NCBI GenBank assembly: GCA_930367215.1
Contig: OV884058.1
Span: 195,876,208-195,940,207 of the forward strand
DNA: 64,000 bases
Source: Pollenia angustigena
Lineage: Eukaryota; Arthropoda; Insecta; Diptera; Polleniidae
Direction of reading: 5' to 3'
Of this stretch, positions 1-10,328 are shown piece by piece. Under the pieces are notes generated by a model. The model had not been told where the DNA came from. It saw nothing but the letters and a program-made list of their open reading frames with translations, and searched no databases. Both the position numbers and the translations under genes were made by a program. Numbering within the stretch: position 1 is the first letter of the stretch; every line of letters starts with the position of its first letter.

Positions 1-16
1 TTTTTAATTACATAAA

Positions 17-725
17 TAACAAGTAAGAAAGTACAGTCGGTCAAGCCCGACCATATGATACCCTACACCACAGTATTTAAAAACACATCATGCTTATGTG
101 TCCATATAAATATGGATTTATCTATGTTTATAAACTTCATTAAAATGGGTTTGAAAGTTTGTGAGATGCAGAAATCGCCCCCTTCCTCCCCTTGTGGTCC
201 TATTTTTGAAAAACTGTATAGCTAATGTGTCCCTATAGATATGGATCTATCTATGTCTTAAATTTCATTAAAATCGGTTTGAGAGGCAGAAATAGCCCCT
301 ATCTCCCTTCTTGGTCCTATTTAAAAAAAAAAACATACATTATGTGTCCATATAGATATGGTTCTATCTATGTTTTAAATTTCGTTGAAATGGGTTTGAT
401 AGTTTCTGAGAGGAAGAAATTTCCACCTATCTTCCGTAGTGGTCCTACGATTCGGCCCATTTTCAATAGGCTTGGTCCTTGTGCCAATTAGAACCTATGA
501 CCCAAATTTCATCAAATTATCTCCAAAAAAACCTGTACTTTGCACACAAGGTTACACGGACAGCCAGCCAGCCAGCCGGACGGACATCGTTAGTTCGACT
601 CAGAAAGTGATTCTAAGACGATCGGTATTCTTTAAGGTGGGTCTAGGACCAATATTTTAAGGCGTTACACACATCAGCACAAATGCATAATACCCTCTCC
701 ACTATTGTGGTGTGGGTATAAAAAT
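17..725 (+). repeat. Dispersed repeat with GTCY-type microsatellite, copy 1
   Basis: Starts with AACAAGTAAGAAAGTACAGTC and ends with GGTGTGGGTATA. It contains an imperfect internal duplication (TGTGTCCATATA-GATATGG at about 104, 217 and 345) and the block CAGCCAGCCAGCCGGACGG, a GTCC/GGCT proto-microsatellite. The same ends occur in reverse at 49985-50578 and in diverged form at 18765-19668. Such blocks are known from dipteran mini-me/DINE-type (Helitron-related) repeats; that family assignment is inference. Small reading frames here are repeat sequence, not genes. Confidence 0.7.
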
Positions 726-1170
726 CTGTATCTAAATTGAAAGCTTCCCTAGTTATTTTAAAGCTAATACATTCATCTACATCAAACATAAAATATTTAC
801 AATTTCTATTGCTTAATTTCTTTAAAATAAGTGGACTTATTCCTTTTCACAAACAAAAAAGTCATTTTATTAATTTTGAAAGTGGTTTAAGTCCATTTTA
901 GGTTCTGAAACACAGCTTATTTTTCTAGTAAAGTTTACAAAATGTATTACGTTATATATTCTAACACGTTTAAGGTCACAAAGCCATAAAAAAATTAATA
1001 CCACTTAACAATATTTTTGAAATAAATCAAACACAAACCCTTAAATATCTCAATATAAGAAAAAATGGACCTTAACCACTTTCAAAATAAACGACTCATA
1101 TCAGCTGTATATATTATATACATTAACGGCCTAATATGCTGCTTTGAGGGACACCAGCAGATATTTTCGT

Positions 1171-1189
1171 GGGGGGGGGGGGGGGGGGG
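1171..1189. repeat. Poly-G tract, 19 G
   Basis: Nineteen consecutive G in otherwise about 30% GC DNA, exactly at the 3' edge of a minus-strand reverse-transcriptase fragment (poly-C on the element's strand). Confidence 0.95.
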
Positions 1190-1842
1190 TGAGTATAAGT
1201 TTTTTGATCTTACCATGAATTTTCTGCAAGTTAAATAGCTCTCAAGGAGTTTGTGAGTGTTCTGAGTAAACATTCGTGTTATTTTAATGAGTAACCCATC
1301 ATGCTTAACTTTGTCGAATGCTTTAAAAAAGTGCTAAGCAATATTCCTTTCTCTCAAACGCTGACCTAATTTGAGTAACAATTCTATGCACTTGTTCGAT
1401 TGTACCATCCGGAATGATTGCGTGTTCATTTAGATAGGGAGTTATACTTAAAAGGAAGATTTTTTCGAATAGCTTTGATAAGATTGATAATATGCCGGAC
1501 GTAATTTGACTAGCGTCTTTTCCTGGCTTAGGAATCATAACAATTGCAGAAGTCTTCTAAGAGGTTGGGAAGTAGTCAACTCGTAATATCGCATTTAAGA
1601 TGAGCATCAAGATTCCTGAAGCAGACATAGGTAAGTTTCTTAACATTGAGCCTGTGATGCGGTCAGGTCCAGGACAGGAACAATTTTGAGCATCATGTGG
1701 CGTGAAAACTTTCTCCAATTGGCTTGCAAAGTGTGTTTTGGGCACATGTACGGTTTTCCAGTCTTAGTGGAGATTCGTGCCTTCCATAAGCTGTAATTGG
1801 AGTTTTTTGTGGATTCAAAAAAGATCGGTATACTTAAAGGAG
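1190..1842 (-). pseudogene. Non-LTR retrotransposon reverse transcriptase fragment 1
   Basis: Conceptual translation of the minus strand gives pieces of a Jockey-like reverse transcriptase in several frames. In order they are CPGPDRITGSML (near 1670), ILNAILRVDYFPTS (1557-1600), MIPKPGKDASQI and LSILSKLFEKIF (about 1440-1538), IRSAFERKEY (about 1340) and HKLLESYL with MVRSKN (about 1200-1260). These are the early RT blocks, ending before the catalytic YADD box. Frames are broken by indels and the part with the first catalytic Asp (FDKVKHDGL in fragment 2) is partly deleted. It is nearly collinear with 5590-6475, so the two are diverged copies of one family. It is joined upstream to a piece of the GTCY repeat. 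Dead fragment. Confidence 0.85.
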
Positions 1843-1920
1843 TAGGACCAATATTATAAGATGTTTCAAACATCAGAACAATCGCATAATACCCTTTCCA
1901 CTATTGCGATGTGGGTATAA
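1813..1920 (+). repeat. Fragment of the GTCY-type dispersed repeat
   Basis: Matches the last ~100 bases of the repeat at 17-725: GATCGG-TATACTTAAAGG..AGGACCAATATT..GCATAATACCC..GATGTGGGTATA. It abuts the reverse-transcriptase fragment. Confidence 0.7.
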
Positions 1921-2353
1921 ATATTATTAGTAAATACTTTTTGCCTAAAAATTACCATCCTAAATTCTAATGCTCTGTCAGACTGTGTGTCCTCCTGTAA
2001 TCAAACTAAATACACATTTCTTATCGCAATTTCATATTCATTCATTAAGAGTTTTGATTTTTCTCTATCTATGTATTTTTTATTATTATTTTTTCTTGTA
2101 TGCAACGACACATGACGACATCAAAATAATATAGAAACGTTTTTAAAATGAGTTAGGAAAAAAATTTATTAAAAATAAAGTAGCCTGAAAAACAACAAAC
2201 AAACTTAAATTAACAAAAAGTGCCGACAATGTAAACATTTTTAAAATTGCAGCTGTGAACAGAGTGCAACACCACCACCATCAAAGCAACGCACACGGAC
2301 ACTGCAACGTACAAAACTTGCACGAGCTGCAAATGTGTACTACTCTACTGCTA

Positions 2354-2727
2354 CCCTGCAAATAATAGGACCAGCCCAAACACGCGTGTAAAGAGTAGTC
2401 CACAAGGGACCAGGACTAGTCCAAAAGTAACCCAAACGTATGGAAAAAACATGGTCTATTTAACATTACGATGTCCTAGGGGAGGACCATATAACCCACC
2501 TTTGGACTACTAAGGAGTAGTTTTAAAACTACTCCATGGTATACTCAAGAGGACTAGTTTTGAATTCGTTTAAAAACGAAAGCATGTCGTTAAAAAACGA
2601 AGACATGTCGCCTCGCTACAAATATTTTTTAACAATGACATGGTCCATGCATGCATTACATTGGACCAGTCCATGGAGTAGTCCATTTTATCAAAATGGA
2701 TCAGGTGGTCCAATTTTATTTGCAGGG
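2354..2727. mobile_element. TIR element, TA target duplication, GGACTA phrase array
   Basis: Termini CCCTGCAAATAA and TTATTTGCAGGG are perfect inverted repeats flanked by TA (2352-2353, 2728-2729), as in Tc1/mariner-type MITEs. The 374-bp interior is unusually rich in one word in both orientations: TAGTCC/GGACTA, GGACCA/TGGTCC, GGACTAGTCC. No coding sequence. Confidence 0.8.
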
Positions 2728-3722
2728 TACAACTTGCAACCAAGTAACCAACATTCAACAAACCATTATGAAAACAAAACAACAAAAAACCCCAAACAAA
2801 AACTACAACAACATCAAATACAAAGCAAATTTAATATAAAATGAGATTTTTGCTGAAATGGCTTTAACAATAAAAAAAAAAACAGAGTGAGTGGGGCTTT
2901 TAATGTAATTTGCTGTTGGTTGTTTACACATTTGTTTGTTCGTTTGTTTGTTGAGATGTTGCAAGTACGTCAATTGTGGTTGTTGCCGCTTTTTTCTGCC
3001 ATTGCTATTACTTTGTTTAGGTTTTTTTTCAACTCCTCGGACTGTTGAAATAAACAATTTGGTTGGGTTTATCCCCTTCATTTTAAATTGTATGAGTGTG
3101 TGTTTGTTGTTGTTTTTATTACTTGAGTTTTAGCGCATGCGCAACCAAAAAGACTTTGACAGTAATTTGCTAAAAGTAAAGAGTTTTATTTGCTAATTTA
3201 ACAAGTTAAGTTAAAAATGATTTAACAAGTACTATTAAATAAAACAAAGAAAAAAATTTCGTTGATTTTTTTTTTTTTTTTAGTTACAAAATTATTTTTT
3301 TTAGGGAACAAGTACGTAATACATTTTTATTAAAGGTATGAAGATTCCAACACAAACGGACGGAAGGAGAGACAAACAAAATGCGTAATTGATTGTATTT
3401 CATGGCACTTTATTCGTTAAATGGTTTTTAAACAGATTAAAATGTCGCTTTTAATTATATATCATGGCTTAAGTTGTATATTTTTTTTTTTATATCAAAG
3501 AGGTTTGAATTATCTCAAACTGAAAAAATTATTAGGGGCATGCACTTCATAGCAGTTCATACTTAAATTCTTTATGAGGGTCTTTAAAAATTTCAAAAAA
3601 ATAGTTGATTCTTACGATGCGCGTTATTGAAATCTTTAGCCTAAAATTATGCTTTATTACTATTAGGCACAAATTTACAGTTATAAGTTAGCTAATAACA
3701 ACGGTTTAACCAATTAAATATT

Positions 3723-3862
3723 CACCCTTATCGTGGTTGGCGAATTTGAAATACGCCTGCGACTGTTTGGTAATAGATTAAAGAGAACGTGTACTAATTT
3801 CGTTTAATCTATTACCAAACAGTCGTAGGCGTATTTTAAATTCGCCAACCTCGATAAGGGTG
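3723..3862. mobile_element. Foldback MITE, 140 bp
   Basis: Nearly perfect ~60-bp inverted arms (CACCCTTATCGTGGTTGGCG ... ending CCAACCTCGATAAGGGTG) around a ~20-bp loop, flanked by ATATT on both sides (3718-3722, 3863-3867). Non-coding. Confidence 0.85.
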
Positions 3863-4156
3863 ATATTTCCAGGTTTCTATTAACCATTAGTTAAAAAAAT
3901 TAAATGTTATCAGTACTACTAATTAAACAACAGCTGTTGCGTTGAAAATTAATTTTTAAATTTGTTTTTTATTTTTTTTTTTTTTTTTTTTTTTGTGGAA
4001 AACGACTATTAGAAATTGTACACGGACGCTGCCACGCTATCTTCTTTTTGTTTAGCAGTAACGCCGTTATTTTTTTTATTTTCTATTACATTTCGTATTG
4101 TTTCATTTTAAGAAATAATAAAAATATCAACAAACACACTGCTACCAACATTTTAA

Positions 4157-4220
4157 GTGAGAAAGTGATTCTAAGTCGATCGATGTACTTAAAGGTGGGT
4201 CTAGGACAGGCATTTCGAAA
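4157..4220 (+). repeat. Short fragment of the GTCY-type dispersed repeat
   Basis: GAGAAAGTGATTCTAAGTCG followed by CTTAAAGGTGGGTCTAGGAC matches positions about 601-660 of the copy at 17-725. Confidence 0.6.
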
Positions 4221-4289
4221 AATTGTTTGTGGGTACCAGAGAGTAAAAAAATTGAGAGACCTAATCTTATAGCTTACTTATCAATCGTC

Positions 4290-4870
4290 CAGTGACCTGT
4301 GAGTACGTATACCAATCTCGAAATGTCCCTGCGACTCAAGTTAAGATGTCGCTCAGAGCGACTCATGTCGTAGGTGGGCTATTGGACCTTGGTAGCCCTG
4401 CAGCTATACAGCTTTTTTCCATCTACCATTAACCATATCCAGATAGTGTCTAAGGATTTCGCTTCTGATAGTTCTCAGGAGTGTTGCGACTGGCGCATGC
4501 TGCGAAATATCAAAAGCAGTTAAAGTCTTGCCCAACCCGTTTTCCTCTTGATTGGCTTAAAGGTCGCTATGCGCAGGGAACCAAGCTAAGGTAATGTCAA
4601 ATAGGCTGCCCAGTCAGGATAATTCTTCCCTTCACTGATTAACGATAATGGACTATCAACAAAAATGCCAATTTTGCCGCGAATGTTCCTGTTATGCAGT
4701 GTTATACATACCTCTCTTATTGCTAGTGTTTCATCCTGAAATATTCTTGCTTCACCCGGAAGACGAAAAAAGAGATTAATTTGCTGCACTTTCTAGAAAC
4801 CCCCAGAGCCAGCACCGCTTGCTTTTGTAAGATCCTTGCATGACCGTACGTCCTCGCCTTCCAACATCCC
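4290..4870 (-). pseudogene. Retrotransposon RNase H domain relic
   Basis: Minus-strand conceptual translation shows an RNase H-like stretch: a GAGSGGF segment followed by FFRLPGEARIFQDETLAI (about 4720-4789), then IGIFVDSPLSLIS near 4640-4670. It continues downstream (LRTIRSEILRHYLD near 4440-4480, HFEIGIRTHRSLDD near 4290-4330). The pattern 'GAGV..FRLP....FQAE..AI ... I.SDS..A' is the hallmark of RNase H in I/R1-type non-LTR elements. Stops interrupt it. It lies 3' of the RT fragment at 5590-6475 on the same strand, so both could derive from one element, but the gap is non-matching and this is inference. Confidence 0.6.
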
Positions 4871-4932
4871 GATAGAAGAGAAAATCCTTGCGAACGGCTT
4901 AAAGCTGGCTATGCAAAGAAGTTTAAGTTAGC
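4845..4932 (+). repeat. Solo diverged ~82-bp GC-rich module
   Basis: Contains GAGAAAATCCTTGCG and GGCTATGCAAAGAAG in the same order and spacing as the tandem modules at 9235-9589 and 23590-23888. A single, degenerate unit. Confidence 0.55.
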
Positions 4933-4959
4933 AATTCGGGATTTTTAAATTCTGGATTT

Positions 4960-5589
4960 TGAATTTGGGAATTTAAGTTGTGGGCGTATGACCCCAACCC
5001 AAGTATGTATGTATGTTAAAACTATTTTGCAAAAAATATCTAAAATAAAAATTGTTTTTTGGCTGTTTTTAACCATTTTTGGATAAAATGTCCATTTTTA
5101 TTTATTTGACCACCGTTGGGTAATTTTTTCTTTAGGCGATTTTTCTTAGGATTATTTTGCTGGCACAGCCTCCTTTGTCATATGCATACAAACAATTATC
5201 GATCAGCTAGCAGATTGTCAGCAGCAATAAATAGTACTTTTGTTGCAATTTTTAAGATAAGAGTAAAAAGTAACTTTTTTTCAACAATCACTTTTAACTT
5301 TCTCAAAAATGTTTGTAAAAATTCCTTATTTTGTAATGCTTTTTTGCAAAAAATTGTACTTTATTTATTAAATAGTACTTTCTTGTAGGTACTTTAAAAA
5401 AAGTAATTTTTTAGGTATTTCTTTTGCATAAAAATTAAACTTTTTTTTCCCAAAAAGTACTTTTTGTGAAAAGCTCCTTTTTATCAGAAAAGGACATGTT
5501 TATGCAAAAAAAACTGTTTCTGTAAACATGTTGTCTGGGTTTAAAAAGGTACCTATTGGTGGAAAAATATATATCTATATATCAATGTA
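4960..5589. repeat. AT-rich stretch with AAAGTACTTT phrases
   Basis: No gene. Repeats of AAAAAGTACTTTTT-like words (about 5220-5480), recurring at 6540-6610 on the other side of the RT fragment. This suggests one AT-rich element interrupted by the retrotransposon piece. No boundaries found. Confidence 0.35.
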
Positions 5590-6475
5590 TTTGACCGAAT
5601 ACTTTTTACTTTCTTCCTGAATGGTAGCGATGTATATGTTTTTTGATCTTACCATGAATGTTCTGCCAGTTAAATAGCTCTCAAGGAGTTTGTGAGTGTT
5701 TTGAGGAAGCATTCGTGTTATTTTAATGAGTAACCCATCATGCTTAACTTTGTCGAATGCTTGGAAAAAGTCATAAAACAGTGCAAAGCAATATTCCTTT
5801 CTCTCAAACGCTGATCTAATTTGGGTAACAATTATATGCACTTGTTCGGAATTCGAACTGATGATCCGGAATGATTGCGTATTCATTTAGTTAGGAAGTT
5901 ATACTTAAAGGAATATTTTTTCGTATAGCTTTGATAAGATTGATAATAGGCTGATTGGTCTGTACGACGTAATTTGACTAGCGTCTTTTCCTGGCTTAGG
6001 AATCATTGTAGAAGTCTTCCAAGAGGTTGGGAAGTAGCCAACTCGTAATATCGCATTTAAGATGATCAGCAAGATTCTTGAAGCAGACGTAGGTAAGTTT
6101 GTTAACATTGAGCCTGTGATGCGGTGTGGTCCGGAGATTTTCTAATGTTGACATTTTCTTTCGCTGATTTTACTTGAGTAAGTTTAAATTTTATTGGATC
6201 GTTAACTGTATCAGGAATAATTGGACGACAGGAACAAGTTTGAGCATAATGTGGCGTGAAAACTTGCTCCAAGTGGCTTGCAAAGGGTGTTTTGGGCCCA
6301 GGTACGGTTTTCCAGTCTTATTGGAGATTCGTGCCTTCCATAAGCTGTAATTGGAATTTTTTGTGGCATCTAGGCTGTTTAAATAGTCTTCTATTCCAGC
6401 GTCGTGTTTCTGTCGCAGTTCGTCGCGTAGAGTGTCCTGGCATAGCCGTAGTTAAGCCTTGATGGTTGGGGAACG
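5590..6475 (-). pseudogene. Non-LTR retrotransposon reverse transcriptase fragment 2
   Basis: Minus-strand relic better preserved than the copy at 1190-1842. Segments in order from 6108 downward: MLTNLPTSASRILLIILNAI, GYFPTSWKTSTMIPKPGKDA, YRPISLLSILSKLYEKIF (RT blocks 1-2), then IRSAFERKEYCFALF, FQAFDKVKHDGLL (block with the first catalytic Asp) and LPQNTHKLLESYLTGRTF near 5660-5710. It stops before YADD. Upstream, ITGSML and PGPHR-like remnants precede the first segment. Frameshifts separate the segments. This is a Jockey-like ORF2 fragment in the same orientation as copy 1 and truncated at nearly the same point (MVRSKN). Confidence 0.88.
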
Positions 6476-6746
6476 ATTATTTTACCATTGTCTTCTCAAA
6501 TTCCTTATTTCCCTGAGAAGGGTCTCTATATTCACCGATGTGAATAATTGGGCTGATTACTTTTTGCCTCAAAAGTTAAATTTTATTGAATAAAAAGTAC
6601 TTTTGCGTTATTTTTTGGCTGATTGCGTAATAAAAAAAATTTAAATTCTATGTTCGGAAACATTTCGGGAATGATCGTAAACGCATTCTAAAATCATTGC
6701 ATTACAACATGCTTCCATGTAAGGGAATAACAGAAGCACTTAGAAC

Positions 6747-7717
6747 CAGTGTTCGAAAATAAACACTAAATATCGCTCATTAGTGTTCGGTTCGGTAAAT
6801 TTGTGGAAAACACATATGCTATTATGGTTTGTGTAGAAAATCATTAAAAAAATAACGTTTCCCTGTTTGTCATCTTTCGAACACAAAAAAATTATGTACT
6901 GTTTTTAGTTCAACATTTTTCATTTTTCGAATTTATTCTATGAGCTAAATTTCAGTTATGTATTTTATAATTTTTTTTTGTAATAGTTCTATTCCTACAA
7001 TTTTTCAGAAATGACTTTATACACAACCAGACTATTATATTGTATTTTCTTTTTACATTTTACCTTAGCCTTCCGTTGGAAAGCAATGAGGTATATTGAA
7101 TGTACAGAAAAATTTACAATTATTAGACACCAGCAGAATGTAATGCATTTTCTGGCCCGCTACGGCCGTCGTCAGCATTCTTAGTGTCTCATTTCTGAAA
7201 AATTGTAGGAATAGAACTATTACAAAAAAGCTTTATAAAATACATAACTGAAATTTAGCTCATAGAATAAATTCGAAAAATGAAAAATGTTGAATATAAT
7301 ATAAAGTTACCTTCGGAAGGAAATAATTCCCAGTTTCTATTTGTACTGTTTTTAGTCAATTCAACAAAAGATGAGAACATTTAGATCCGTTCGGTTTTTT
7401 TTAATCACAAACTTCATTGTGTTCGGTTCGGCTCATTAATGTTCGTCGCTTTTGGCTGGTAAAAGAAAACAAAACTTAGTTTTACAAAAACAAAATACAC
7501 ATAGAACATTAAAATATAATGTTTGTCTACTACAATTGTTCTGTTTTTTTCTTTTTACGAAGAACAGAACATCATATTATGTTCGGCTCTTTCTTGAAAA
7601 TAGTTACGAACGGTATTAAGGGTTGTGTTCGTCTACACAATCGCTAAAAAAAATAGATATCGTTCTTGGGTGTGTGAGCCGAACGCTTGATAATGTACTG
7701 CTTATTTGCGAACACTG
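6747..7717. mobile_element. Non-autonomous hAT element, copy 1
   Basis: Terminal inverted repeats begin CAGTGTTCGAAAATAA (left) and, on the minus strand, CAGTGTTCGCAAATAA (right). A perfect 8-bp duplication CTTAGAAC flanks it at 6739-6746 and 7718-7725. hAT-type ends and TSD length. The sequence word GTTCGGTTCGG / CCGAAC recurs in the subterminal regions. It carries a separate insertion at 6910-7341 and has a second copy at 44975-46401. No transposase. Confidence 0.9.
6910..7341 (-). mobile_element. Retroelement-like insertion with 15-bp duplication
   Basis: Interrupts hAT copy 1 and is absent from copy 2 at the same point. Flanked by identical TGTACTGTTTTTAGT (6895-6909, 7342-7356). Contains ~105-bp inverted arms (about 6910-7015 and 7187-7295). 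The minus strand shows CTGACGA, then a GGCC/GGCC stem, then GAAA (7146-7176). The long TSD argues for target-primed retrotransposition; a Penelope-like origin is a guess. Confidence 0.7.
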
Positions 7718-8332
7718 CTTAGAACATTGCAGTCCCATTTGAAATATCTTCAGAGAGGATATTTATATTTCAACGGTTTTTATTACTTTTTTTTTTTTTT
7801 TTTGTTGGAACAGAACACTGTTTTTCAAGCAATTTCATTTACTCAGTTCATTGTATTTTTTGACGTTTGCTACATTTTGTTTCGACATAATTCATAAAAT
7901 GTTTAAGCATGCCTTAGCTTAAATCACGGCAAAACTGAAAAAACGGTTAAAACCAGGTGAACAATAACCCTTTGATCGTCCTACCGTTTACTCTATAATA
8001 CTGAGTGTTACGATATCGCTCCTTTATTGCAACACAGTCATATCTCAAAAAAAAAAAATAATCAAACTTGGGAAAATGCGATTTAAGTTTTCAATATGTA
8101 CCTTTACATACAGATTTAATAATATATAATTTGCTATAACTTCGGTTCCAATTTGTTCCAATAAAGGAACGATATGTCGAAAACCATAATAAACAATTTA
8201 TTATGAAATTTCAAAAAATATGTAAAGAAATTTAGCAGTTGTATTGCTCTCGCCACTTTTATTACATGTATTTTTAGGACGAATAAACCGAATGTCGAAA
8301 TCCATCTAGGCGTTTGGAAGATACGAGGTTAT

Positions 8333-8574
8333 AAAGAAATTTACATTCATGCATACTCACGAAAAACAAAACCCTTCTGTTTACGCCTAAACTTAAGGCA
8401 ACGGTGTTTCCAGCCCTCGGTCTAATTAGATTGAACTATGACATCTCGAGAAGAAAGAAATTTACATTCATGCATACTCACGAAAAACAAAACCCTTCTG
8501 TTTACGCCTAAACTTAAGGCAACGGTGTTTCCAGCCCTCGGTCTAATTAGATTGAACTATGACATCTCGAGAAG
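8333..8574. repeat. Perfect 121-bp tandem duplication
   Basis: Two identical 121-base units (8333-8453, 8454-8574), each starting AAAGAAATTTACATTC and ending CATCTCGAGAAG. No mismatch by eye, so it is recent or an assembly duplication. No coding content. Confidence 0.95.
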
Positions 8575-8787
8575 TTTATTTTAAGTTTTAATTTAAATTT
8601 TTATGTTTATTTGTTAGGTTTCTAAAGATTTTTACTCGTTTTCTAAACGCCATAACGTAAATTAATTGACACTACCAAATTTAGCAACTAATCTGTCGTG
8701 GTTTGGATACTAGAAGTTTGATATTAAAATAAAAACAAGGAAATTGTTTTTATTCCAGGAAAGCGCTCCTTTTTGGGTAAAATCAAT

Positions 8788-9968
8788 GGCTCCGTGCAAT
8801 AACTCCCAGGTGCAATAAGTCCCAAGAAAAAAATTAAATTAGACCCAAAAATTTTTCATACAAATGTGGGAGTAATTTCATTATGAAATAGCTCCCAGCC
8901 CTCTCGGTTTTATTTCATTTTTTTGGAAGTTATTTAATTTTTTGCCTGGGAGTTATTTCATAATGAAATAAAATCCAAATTAAATAAGTCCCCGAAAAAA
9001 TTAACGTGGAAGTTATTTCATTTTATTTTGGTTTTCGGTGTTATTTCATTTGCTGTGGGAGTTATTTCATTTTTTGTGGGAGTTTTTTCATTTTCAATTA
9101 CATGCAATTTCTTAAAATTGTTTAAAATTTAAATTAAACGGTATTTATAACGGGATATTTCAAACTATTTGAATACAATGACTTAAGTTTATCAAAGAAA
9201 AAATTTTTGCTAATTGCAATTGCAGTGTCTTATGGTTACCGGCTATGCAGTGAAGCTTTAGTTAGCGAAGCCGGTGTTTGTTATACCATAGAGGAGAAAA
9301 TCCTTGCGCCCGGCCGAGGGCCGGCTATGCAGAGAAGCTTTAGTTAGCGAAGCCGTTGTTTGTTATACCATAGAGTATAAAATCCTTGCGCCTGGCCAAA
9401 GGCCGGCTATGCTGTAAAGCTTTAGTTAGCGAAGCCGGTGTTTGTTATACCATAGAGTATAAAATTATTGCGCCCGGCCGAGGGCCGGCTATGCAGAGAA
9501 GCTTTAGTTAGCGAAGCCGGTGTTTGCTTTAGTTAGCGAAGCCGATGTTTGTTATACCATAGAGGAGGTAATCCTTGTACCCGGCGTGTTTAAACTGCAG
9601 GCAGTTGCCATTGCAGGAGGTCAGGATATAATAAAATGCCCCATTTGTTGTCAAAATGTCGAGGACTCAATGTTAGTTTTTTGGTAACCTAATATGTAAA
9701 TATTCAAGTAAAACGAATACATATATAATAAATTTCTTTGGAAGTTGTTTCATTTTTTTGGGTCTTATTTCATTTCTTTTCGATTGACTGTTTTTGGAAG
9801 CTATTTCATTAATGTCTTTAGGAGTTATTTCATAATGAAAGTTTGGGTTTCTTTCATTTAAGACTTGGAAATTATTTCATTTTTTTTGGGTTTTATTTCT
9901 TTTTTCTAGTTTGGGACTTATTTCATTTATTTTGGGATTTAATTCATTGGGAGTTATTGCACGGAGCC
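8788..9968. mobile_element. TIR element A with phrase arrays and 82-bp minisatellite core
   Basis: Perfect 20-bp terminal inverted repeat GGCTCCGTGCAATAACTCCC, flanked by the 8-bp duplication AAATCAAT (8780-8787, 9969-9976). The arms consist of many imperfect copies of GGGAGTTATTTCATTTT / AATGAAATAACTCCC. The core 9235-9589 is a GC-rich tandem array. There is no reading frame of note, so it must be mobilised in trans. TSD length suggests hAT, but the ends lack the usual CAGNG. Related to elements at 23226-24260 and 24577-25484. Confidence 0.9.
9235..9589 (+). repeat. 82-bp GC-rich minisatellite (four units)
   Basis: GGCTATGC recurs at 9241, 9323, 9405 and 9487, an exact 82-bp period. Each unit reads in order: AGCTTTAGTTAGCGAAGCC, GTTATACCATAGAGGAGAA, AATCCTTGCGCCCGGCC, GAGGGCCGGCTATGCAG. 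A truncated fifth piece follows at about 9530. The GC-rich palindrome GGCCGAGGGCC contrasts with the AT-rich surroundings. Confidence 0.92.
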
Positions 9969-10328
9969 AAATCAATCATCTCTTTTTCATATTTTCTCGC
10001 TTATTGAAAGGAATCCCAACCGCCTGGAGATTTGGCATTGCGATGACACATCCACCCCACTTCCATACCCTCTGAGGAACGTATAATCGACGTTTTTACC
10101 TTCCTTGACAATAAACTTTTATATATTCTTGAAAAATCTTTGAAATATTTTCATTTAATTTTTATTTTTCTTAAAAATTCTAAAATAACCTTTAAGAATG
10201 CTAATTATTTTATCTGTATTTTCTATTGAAACTAATGAATTCCTTTTCATTTATTTCACAAACAAAAAAGTACCTTTCTAACAATTTTAATTTAATTTTG
10301 AATCTCTATTTGTGTTTTTTTCTTACAG

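Larger units (their letters stand above)
1..10328 (+). other. nmo: 5' part of nmo intron (upstream end outside window)
   Basis: Everything before the first recognisable nmo coding exon. The acceptor is a pyrimidine tract ending TTTCTTACAG at 10319-10328. I looked for the preceding exon, which should encode the glycine-rich loop and the VALKK/ELK part of the N lobe, and did not find it; it is presumably upstream. The interval is filled with the repeats listed separately. Stretches at about 726-1170, 1921-2353, 2730-3722, 3868-4156, 6476-6738, 7726-8332, 8575-8779 and 9977-10318 are AT-rich with no gene, RNA or element that I can define. Confidence 0.6.

Noticed and set aside
225..660. Overlapping short frames with repeated CPYRYGSIYVLNF text
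   Set aside because: Translation of internal duplications in the GTCY-type repeat; the same repeat recurs elsewhere without the frame.
3723..3862. Possible microRNA hairpin
   Set aside because: Arms of ~60 bp with flanking ATATT duplication fit a MITE better; no conserved seed recognised.
9235..9589. Regularly spaced palindromic repeats resembling a CRISPR array
   Set aside because: The whole 82-bp unit repeats with no unique spacers, and the host is a fly; it is a minisatellite core.
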